This document shows, piece after piece, positions 55,744-64,000 of a stretch of DNA of 64,000 nt. Origin of the DNA: Spirometra erinaceieuropaei (lineage: Eukaryota; Platyhelminthes; Cestoda; Diphyllobothriidea; Diphyllobothriidae); NCBI GenBank assembly GCA_902702965.1, contig CACRXP010000181.1:742088-806087 (forward strand), written 5' to 3'. The first letter of the stretch is position 1, and the number at the start of each line of letters is the position of its first letter. The position numbers and the translations under genes were made by a program. The notes under the pieces were generated by a model, which ran no database searches, had not been told where the DNA came from, and saw nothing but the letters and a program-made list of their open reading frames with translations.

Positions 55744-57153
55744 CTGACCGAATGCTGTTGCATGCACGCAACCGCTCTTGATCTTCCTACTCCCACCCAA
55801 TTCGTGCACTCATTTCTCCCGCTTTCCTCGTCCATTCTATGCCGCATATGGTTCGGTCAAAAAATACTATAAATAAACACAAGTTTTGGAAGTCATACTA
55901 TTAACAGTGACCTTGATTTGCCATTTTAAGTCCCTAGGTCGTTAGTGGTTCCAGACTTTATTGAGGGCCGGACAGTCTTAAGTAAGCTATAAGTGCACCG
56001 AAGCTTGCACATAAGAGTACTCAAAACCCATATATCAGTACCTTGTGTTAAACCCGCATGCTGACCATTTTCACGTACTTATGGATGTCACACCTTCATT
56101 ACCTGTTAACAGGAACCTTACTAAGTTTGAAAGACAAAGGCCTCTTTATGATTTACTGAATACCACCTATAATGAGTCTTAGAAATAGGACGTCTTTAGC
56201 ATTGAAGTAAATAATTGTCGCTTGAAGATCTTCCAGTTCTTTTTCAGAGTATTTAGGGTTTTTTCTTCCTAGTCCTCTGCCATCTGATCATCAAGTTAAT
56301 CAAGCATTGTCCGTCAATACAAAATTTATGAACCTTACGCTTCCCCAAGCGCGTTATCCCACGTATACTTGGTAAATCATTGGTAATGCCCTCTCAACTA
56401 CAACTTTTTCTTGAGGTCCAATTCAGAATGTTCATCTCGGATATTTGATTCACTGCGTATGAAACGGTGCATGAACGGATTCTCTCCCCTACCATTCTAG
56501 TTAGCTGCCAACCCAACGGTCAGCCGGGGGATAGTGGTGTAGAGCAAACAGATAGAAACTGTGAAGATAGTAGGCTTTGGCAACAATATCGAACTGCATG
56601 GAGCCGTTTGGAGACACCAGATGCTCATGAGCGTTCCTCTGGGGAATCCAGCGACCCCGAAGGTGTAGAATAGAGGAAGTCAACCATGACAAAGGACTGG
56701 AGGACTTTTCAGGTCCCATGAGATCGGAACCGTCAACCAAGCTGACGCGACGCTTCGTTACCGAAATACAATTACCAGACAGGAGGCGTCATCCATAACC
56801 TTCCCAAATACAATACAATAGCGGAAAATGTGACTTGGTTGGAAAAACCCGTCAAAAACTGGATATGAAGATACATAGTCCCCAACTAGTGGCCACGGGA
56901 CGAAAATTCCCAGATGGCGATACATGCTGCCATGCGGCGCCAGCGCAGTCTAAATAATGGGCCAAGACGATAACCACGTGGTACAGTAGGCGAAGGAGAT
57001 GTGAATGTCAGACGTTTACTCGATCAGTCGACAAACCCGACTTCTTTAAGAATACCGAAGTGTAATAACACATGTCAAAAGCGGTTGTGAAGGTCTTTCA
57101 TCCCGTCGGACCGTGAGGTCTTGCAGTCTCAAAAACTCGATAGCCGATAGACT
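55744..57153. other. Unassigned sequence between B copies
   Basis: Only short anonymous frames (for example 56467-56673) are present. Confidence 0.35.
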
Positions 57154-57359
57154 AGGATTAATGTTAGGGGTTAGGGCAACTATTTCTCAAACACTCAAAG
57201 TACAACCGCGCATTCCCAATAGCTTTTCTTTTGCATACGATTACTTGACCTCGTCGCCTGTGCGTCCCCCGGCCCCACCTGTAAAACCCTTATTACCACC
57301 GGTCCCGTATTTAATGTAACTGAGGTTCGTTTACTTCATGTGTGGCTACCAAACCACAT
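57154..57359. mobile_element. Truncated copy B2 of the telomere-core element
   Basis: From ttaatgttaggggttagggc onward it matches 55540-55743 at roughly 80% by eye. It ends in a right terminus whose reverse complement is atgtggtttggtagccacac. The left terminus and most TTAGGG units are missing. Confidence 0.75.
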
Positions 57360-57644
57360 CCGGCCGAAGGGGCAAGACGAGTTGATCGCCCAGAAGGAAA
57401 TCATTCGGCAGCGCTGCTCGTGCTGCTACTGATATAAAAACTGTTTCCGGAACTGCTCTTAGAGTCCACTTACAAGATATTCAGAGAGTGTCGACGGACC
57501 ATGACGCAATAGCAGATAGTCTCTTTCACGTCCTAAATAAGATCGAAATTCGATGACCTGTAAAGTCAACGACGCGATGGCATGCCAGCTTTTTGCTTTA
57601 AGTGATCGACTAGAATGCGTTAGAGGAAAAAGAAGAATAGGGGA

Positions 57645-57753
57645 TGGTCGTGGCGGCGGCGATGGTTGAGGAGGAGGAATAGGAGGAGGAGGAGGAGGAG
57701 GAGGAGGAGGAGGAGGGGATGGTGGTGGTGGTGGTGGGGGGGGGAGGAGGAGA
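57645..57753. repeat. GGA and GGT microsatellites, strongly G-rich strand
   Basis: GGA units at about 57681-57717 are followed by GGT units at 57720-57737 and a G8 run. The minus strand encodes the polyproline ORF, which is an artefact. Repeated GG and GGGG runs could form G-quadruplexes on the plus strand. Confidence 0.9.
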
Positions 57754-58504
57754 CATTGCCAACCTAGAAGGTGCATAGTACTACATGACCACCCCCCTTT
57801 TCTTCGGAGTCAACCTTCTGGTGGCGGATGACTAGACCACTTTCTCGGTTAGTCTGTACGAACGCTGACGCTCCGTCGACTGTCGTAAGTCTTTTAGACG
57901 TTAAACTTTATCAACTAAAACCATATCCTTTAGCGGAAGTTATGCTGACTTTCCCTAGATTGCGTTAACTGCCTACTCAGATAATTATTAACAGCTCATT
58001 ACAAATGCTCCATGGAAATAGTCTACCGTAACCGCTGGTTGGTGGTAAGAGTAGTTACTTCTCCCCAAAACTCGTGCTGCGAAGCCCCCCTTTACCAAAC
58101 ACATTAGCCGCCACATCTCGACTCGCAACTCCTAATTTACCGATTTTGATGCTCTCTTGAATGCCAGCTGGAGCTACATAGAGCTAAAGCTGTGCTGACC
58201 TTGGGATCCAAAGTTAATTATAGTTCCTCGGAACTACGAGTTTTCGTAAAAATGTGCTAACATAATTTTCTGTTTAATGTCATAACATATGCTCAAAAGG
58301 TCGATCTGAAATTTTGCCCGGCGGGCAAACTGTGATAATCGAGGATGTTTTTCTGATCAGACAGGCGGAACTGTTGCAGCCATTTCGGTCTTACCGTCAG
58401 AACTCAGCCATATTACAACCGCAAACCGGGCATAAATGACTGGCCTGTCAGCTGAGCTCACCTTACTCGTATCCACATCTTGTGTCTCCCTCCCTTGACT
58501 TTAG
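57754..58504. other. Unassigned sequence
   Basis: No coding or repeat signal is recognised. Confidence 0.35.
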
Positions 58505-58580
58505 GTTGTGGCTGGATGACGACTTCAAATGAGTCAAGAATGGTCATTCTAGCCTCCATTGTCTCTATCGGCAGTATCTT
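58505..58580 (+). repeat. tRNA-SINE 3' fragment, diverged
   Basis: gctggatgacgacttcaaat, then gaatggtcattctagcctcc and attgtctctatcggcagtat, matches the SINE body and end. Confidence 0.6.
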
Positions 58581-58667
58581 GCGTCCCCAGAGTTCATGTT
58601 TAATAGACCAAATTCATTGGTTGGATCTCAGTACACTGTAGGGCTGGCTTATATGGTCCCTAAACAG

Positions 58668-58936
58668 GACATGGTAATAGGAACGCCCCGCCAAAGTAAA
58701 AAAGTTGGAGCTGTGCATAATTCGGAAAGAGTTAAAATGTTCTTGCGTCCCAAGCCCAACAACAAACCTAATATAAAGGTAAACCGTTGTCCCAATCTTT
58801 ATTCTAGCCTTAGACCTGATACTAACTTTATTTGCCGTTACCTTTAAGTTTAGCCGTAAACCTAGACCTAACCCCAATTTCGTTGGATGTTGGCTCAAAG
58901 CCACCCCTGTTGTAGGAGGTTCCTATTATCATGTCA
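58668..58936. mobile_element. Inverted-repeat element with CCTAA-like core, B3
   Basis: Termini gacatggtaataggaac and its reverse complement near 58920-58936 differ at one position. The interior carries spaced cctaa, cttag and ctagacctaacccc units, the complement strand of TTAGGG-like repeats. The plan is the same as that of B1, but the terminal sequences differ, so it may be a separate family. Confidence 0.55.
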
Positions 58937-59690
58937 TGAGTAGGCGACAGTCCTACCCAGTACAGGCGCCGACGTACATTTTAAAACTTCTTGTTTTTTG
59001 AACTATAGGTTATGCACCGTAGCTGGCCTAGCTCGGGTAATGTTAACCGAAATGCGGAAATTTGTTTTCGACTAGTAAGTTTCACTCAAGTGGTGCTGTA
59101 GTACTCGTCATCCTGTGACATAGTTCCAGTAAATTTCGGTCACGCCAGGATGCCAACTTTCGAATAAACTTCTTTTCGGCCACCTCCAAAAACCTTCTCC
59201 GGCAAAAATGATAACTTTAGTAGTTTGAATGTTCCCCATTTATTTTCGCTGGGCTTATTAATTGAAATATACTTCATAAATGACATGCATAAAATTATTC
59301 TTTCCTGTATTCATTTGGTGGCAGGTTAGGTCTCCTTCAAATTTTATACCCGATCAAGGGTCATCTTCCGCCTCTAAAAATTTGTAATCATGTGATTTTG
59401 GACCATGAAATTTTCATTTATACAGCATCGTGTCTGTCGGTTTATTTACGCTGCTCACGAAATATATGACATGGTCCAAATTCAATGCAAACTTTTGATT
59501 CCTAAAATATCATAGAGGAATTTAGTATTTGCCTTAGACGGAAGTATGCACATGCGGTTTGGAAACCCCAGTCACCAGTGTAACTACAGGTCGGGGAATT
59601 GAAAAAGTAGCGAGGTTGGGTTCAGCAGCCCCAATTGACTGAAGGCATATGATTAGCTAACTAAAACAATATTCGCTAACATACCTAATT
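58937..59690. other. Unassigned sequence
   Basis: Nothing is recognised. Confidence 0.35.
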
Positions 59691-60130
59691 TAGCCACTCG
59701 TTGGATTAGGGAAGGAAAGAGAGCGCAAGCAGAGCTCGAAGCAGGCGCAAGGAAGCGCGTGAAGATGGCCTATACACATATTTCCTGCAACACAGCCACT
59801 CGCTGGATTTGTAGGATAAGGAAGGTGCAAGCACAAACGGAAGAACACGGAGGGGATCGCGTGGTAATTCGCAGTGCATGGCTATTGTAGTGGAACCGAT
59901 TGACTTCTAGTCCGTCAGGACAATTTTATTAGCAAGCTACTTAGCCGCTCGCTGGATAAGTATAACAAAGAGAACTCAAACAGGGCTCAAAGCACACCCA
60001 GGGAGGCGCGTGTGAACTGATGCCTGAAGTAACCGAGGCTAGATTATACGCACTCCTCCCCCGTGGCACAGTCACTCGCGGGATTAAAATGGCAAGGAAG
60101 GTACAAACACGTGATATTTGTATGGTCAGA
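59691..60130. repeat. Diverged tandem repeat, four units
   Basis: Units open with a (t/c)ag(c/t)c(a/g)ctcg(c/t)(t/g)gga motif at 59691, 59793, 59942 and 60069. Each is followed by a GA-rich block, and two of them by a gctc(g/a)aagca(g/c)...gcgcgtg block. Spacings are 102, 149 and 127 bp. Units 1 and 3, and units 2 and 4, look more alike. Confidence 0.65.
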
Positions 60131-61804
60131 GTACTCACATCCACTAAGCTTGTTTTAGGAAGCTAACCATATGGTATCAAAAAAGTGGGGCTTCAGAACC
60201 AAACCTCGCGGGAAACGTTTTCTTAAAACCGAAGAATGCCCTTTGTTCAAGCATAAAATTTGGCGAAGGCGTAATTTGCTATCTTGAGACTATGTTACAG
60301 GATGATCAATATTATGGCACCACCGATTCAACCCTTTCTAATTGAAAACAAATTTCAGATTTTTGGTTGAATTTATGGGATGGACCAGTTGTCGCACACC
60401 AGCACATTATTGTCTAGTTAGGAATGTCATTTCCTTCCTAATAGCATACAACGGGATATCTGTCTCTTCTTTTTAATGATTTGGAGACTTTCTTCTTTTT
60501 TTTCAAATCATTTCTCGATGCCCGAATTTATTCGCACTGCATTCATCTGGTCATGTAATCCTTTCATACATTGTTCCAGTAAGGGTTTGTTATACATTCC
60601 GAGTCATTTGTGTCCCAGCTGTCATGGCTGCCAAGACACATGATGGCCGGATATCATATTGTAGGAAGAAGCGCATGATAGCAAGAATTCGAGACGTAGA
60701 GGGATAGCGTCGTCACCTCCGTGCTTTTCAAGATCCACCTGCGAATGTTTGATAAAACGTGTTCCTGTGATTAGCAGACTACGAGCTGTGGTACAGAATT
60801 CCCTTTCTGCAGATTTTATGGAAAAGCCTGTAGGGACAATGAAAACAAGTTTGTCTAACTCTCCATTCAAAAGTGCGAAGTTAGCTTACTTTGGAGGACT
60901 TTCGGTTGCAACAAATCTGTTGACTAGTAATCTGGAAGCACTTGCAGCCGCACGAAAATGAGCCCCAAATTTTAAGGGAGTTCTTGTTGCAGGCCTCTCA
61001 GCCAAGAGACTTCGCTAAGCTCCTACTCTCGAAGTGATAGCTGAACTCAGAGTCACCTGCATTTGAACCGAATATTTATCTCGGACCTTTTTTGCATAAG
61101 CTTAAGGGGTTGCAAACAAACGATATTCAGTTTATTCAAAGCCCCTATCCCATCTGCATACATTCGGCCATTGAAGTACCTGACGGTGGAATCGGCCCCA
61201 CCACCAGGGACGATACCGTGGAGTGGTTACCTTCCCTACGGCCTTGGGGTTAGTGTACATTTCAGAATAATGTGACTGCCACACCGCAGGGATAAGTCGG
61301 CCCCAACCGTCAGCGTCTGTACCTGTGTGATGGAAAAACCTCGTGTCTGTGCCGAAGGTCGACAAACTTGGAGATCTCAGTGCTTGCTCGTCATGGTGTG
61401 AGTAAGTGCAACAACAGTGGGCTGTTTCTGTAGGACAGTCTCTTCATCACCGCTACCGTCTTCTGCCCGCCCAGACACAAGAACAAAACAAGGGTGCGCA
61501 CACTGCTCGGGTCGTTGCGGCTGCCGGATTCAGACCGGATCGTAAGCAGACCTGGTAAGCAAGCTGAGGAAGGCATCGTGTGGCGCGGGATGCTAGACCG
61601 CCGCTCACCGCCTAGTAGACTCGAATATGAGGCTGGAAATCTAACGTCATAGAGAGGGTCTCGGGAAAAGACGGTGCGAAGGAAGTTGGTCAGAGTAAGA
61701 CTAGCCCTTACAGAAAACACGCTCGGTATCACCAGTCAGAATTAACGCCAATTAGATTAGAGTTCCGGCCCAGATACAGCACAAATTGGAGGACCGTTTC
61801 CAAT
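60131..61804. other. Unassigned sequence
   Basis: No gene is recognised. The 113-codon minus-strand frame at 61391-61732 is anonymous. It lies just upstream of the retroelement linker, so earlier parts of that element may be hidden here in unreadable form. Confidence 0.35.
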
Positions 61805-62060
61805 CAGTTTGCATTAACCTCCTGTCAAAACCAACTAGAAGAAAGACTAAAGGAGGTACAGAATACCTGGTTGGTGCGTAAAATAGAGGAATTTCACCGA
61901 CACACTGACTACTGTTAAGTGAAAAACCTCTTTGCTTACTTCAATTTAGTCCTCGGCCTTCAGGCTAGCCAAATTGCGTCGCTTTTGGACCTAGCCGGAA
62001 AGGTCCTCTTCCCAAACAAAATCGTAGATTTAAGAGTGCTGAAAATGCCCCTTCGTATGC
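61805..62060 (+). pseudogene. Linker fragment of a second endonuclease-RT element
   Basis: Read from 61805: CQNQLEERLKEVQNTWLVRK, IEEFHRHTDYC, a stop at 61917, then VKNLFAYFNLVLGLQASQIA and LLDLAGKVLF. It parallels the minus-strand element at 14271-14150 (RQRLREMQDTWMTRKAEEIQ) and adds the KNFF..l..vyG, SpLL and dGkvL segment that is deleted there. It probably belongs to a different subfamily. No RT block is readable downstream, and the rest of the 131-codon frame to 62314 is not recognised. Confidence 0.65.
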
Positions 62061-64000
62061 GCCCTAACCAGTTGTCTTCACTTCGTAAGGAAAGTTATTC
62101 CGATCCTGATCGTTTGCTCTCCCCCGCAGAAGACGAAGGAGGTGCAAAGTATCGCCAGCGAAAATATTCCGGACGCCGGCTGGATCCTAGCCCTCAACTT
62201 TTGGACAGTTTGGCCTTGTCCTTTCAGGCAATGAGAAGCATATATAAGCATAGGAGAACTCCGAAGACGCTAGTATTGCTCACAGAGAAAATGAAACCGA
62301 CAAATACGAGATAATAATCATGGTACCAACGTCATCAACGTACCAACACTTTTCCCGACTGCCTGAATTTACACCTGATAAGAGCTCATTTCCAGGAACA
62401 CTCTGAATTCTGGAAGTAATTGACGTCCGTAGTATCGAAAGTTCAGGGAAATGACAAGAGATGGGTACTAATCTAAATAACATCTTCGTCTACCTCAAAG
62501 TGAAGTTTTCCACTGTGGAATCAAACAGACTAAAGGATAGTCATGGAAGTCAGTGTTTTAAAGGGCTAACGCTGATGTCCAGACCACACCACGGGGGCAT
62601 AGTGGCAAGTGCCAGGTGTCGCGGATAATTTATAAACATTGAATGGCTCTGGGAGGACAGGTTGGGGGAAGCCGGGTTGTGCATCATCCTAACCCCCTTC
62701 AATTCAATGCTCGTCGCCATGCCGATAAACTGTTATCGTGGCGGGCAGACTGAACTTGATATTAATCAAAGAACTGACGAGAAGTTGTTGAAAATCTGGT
62801 ACATGGCACCAAGGCTGGGCTATACTATCTTTTATTCATAGATAACGGTTCCATGAACACCAAGACCGGGGCGTACACCCAACTAGTACAAAGCCTCTTT
62901 AATTCTGGGTTCACCACTTCCAGACTGGCTGTCAACACGGAGAAGGCAGTAGCCAAACTGGCACCAATGTCAGATTTCATAAAACCCATGGCAGTACCCG
63001 CGCTGTCAGTATAGTGAATCATACAACGTGTGTATGCTACTGATTGCCTGTTGGCGGCTTATAAATATTGGCAGTTATCTCGCTGAATATGATGAATCTC
63101 AGCCCAAATATTCACAACGAACCTAAGACTGAGCCTACAAAGCTTCGGACTGAAGAGTCTGCCCCTAGTCAGCGCTTTAATTTCCGAGGGGAATAAAAAG
63201 TGAGGTGGGACAAGTGCTCTATTAGCCTGATGCTTCGGATTCTCACTTGAACCCACCATCGGAGAAAGTGGCTGAAACGGCAACTACTTCCTGAAACTCG
63301 CGTCTTCACTTGTGGTGGAAAAATGTGAGGTTTCGAAAATGACGCATCTATCAGAAAGCAAACGAGGAATGTCGGGGACCCCCTGATGAGTCGAATCCCC
63401 TGCAGCCTCGTCACGCAGTGATAGAAAATCGACTGGGCTGTCAGTATAGTCAATCACACAACAAATGAAAATTCCTTCGAAACCGCGGGAATGTTGATAA
63501 TTGAAGTAAACCATCTCGAGGAGCACAAAATTTGACGCAAGCTGCAGTTTGGATCTCAGAAGCCCGTCAGGCTTTAGGCAGGCTTTATTATCCTGCAGAT
63601 ATTTTTTAAACCAAAATTTGGGATTTTTATAGCTGCCTTCCTGAAAACGCTATGCTTTGAAGGGAAAACCTGGCCAATTTTCCAAAAACAACCAAGAAAA
63701 CCAAGTCATTTTTATCTGATCCGCTGTCGAAAGATCTCGAACGTGAAGACGCAGGAACAGATCCCGAACGTTCACGTCCTAGAATCGATTGACATGCTAG
63801 AAATATTGCCGTACTAAGGCGGATCAGAATTCGATGCAACGACCATGTGGCGAGGCTGATTGATAAGCACCTGCCAAGGCGGTTTTCCAGGGTGAATATG
63901 GCCACGGATGTCCGCTGGCAAAGGCAACAAAAACGATACTAGAAGATTCCGTCCAGATGCCTGAGAAACCCTTGTATCGGTGAGCATGGCGATTTGTCAC
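62061..64000. other. Unassigned sequence to the right edge
   Basis: Anonymous frames only. A direct repeat ctgtcagtatagt(g/c)aatca(t/c)acaac occurs at 63005 and 63436. The second lies after a gtcacgcagtgatagaaaat block, which is also seen near 44320. Confidence 0.35.

Noticed and set aside
57459..57776. Proline-rich protein on the minus strand
   Set aside because: The polyproline tract is the GGA/GGT microsatellite.
58614..58904. ORF with a repeated Leu-Gly stretch on the minus strand
   Set aside because: It comes from the degenerate telomere-like core of element B3.
59691..60130. A CRISPR array
   Set aside because: The repeats are long, diverged and unevenly spaced, and the window is eukaryotic.

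Overview
This is a repeat-dominated animal nuclear window with no operons and no long intact genes. The best guess is a flatworm, probably a diphyllobothriid-type tapeworm. The guess rests on a decayed endonuclease-reverse transcriptase retroelement carrying C-terminal C2H2 zinc fingers, on GIY-YIG (Penelope-like) remnants, and on many copies of one tRNA-derived SINE. I recognise that mix from such genomes, but no search was run. No host exon could be supported, so the window is either intergenic or inside very long introns.

Layout. 1-2010: a 155-bp satellite array that continues off the left edge, then an older, diverged tandem of about 152 bp. 2306-2468: a near-perfect hairpin. 2745-5540: two remnants of the same jockey/CR1-like reverse transcriptase in opposite orientation. 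5951-7960: the 5' half of a similar element (ORF1, endonuclease, linker) without its reverse transcriptase. 10318-10401: (AG)42. 11233-15720, minus strand: a near full-length, frameshifted retroelement in the order leader, endonuclease, reverse transcriptase, three zinc-finger motifs, and a roughly 0.7 kb 3' tail. That tail recurs alone at four other places, in the pattern expected of 5'-truncated LINE copies.

17250-17780 and 49492-50260: two Penelope-like remnants holding the GIY-YIG domain. 27084-27133: a 50-base assembly gap. 35690-36215: a decayed mariner transposase. 38730-39067: a MITE with terminal inverted repeats. 42017-42840: four SINE copies in alternating orientation, two of them head to head and forming a palindrome of about 420 bp. 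55437-58936: three short inverted-repeat elements with telomere-like (TTAGGG-related) interiors. 59691-60130: a diverged tandem repeat. 61805-62060: a fragment of another endonuclease-RT element.

The pieces do not form a pathway. They record waves of retrotransposition (LINE-like, Penelope-like, SINE) and DNA transposition, followed by decay. The most notable items are the zinc-finger retroelement with its orphan 3' tails, the head-to-head SINE palindrome, and the inverted-repeat elements with telomere-like cores. Long stretches (17.8-23.3, 24.8-28.9, 29.3-35.4 and 42.9-46.2 kb) show nothing I can name.
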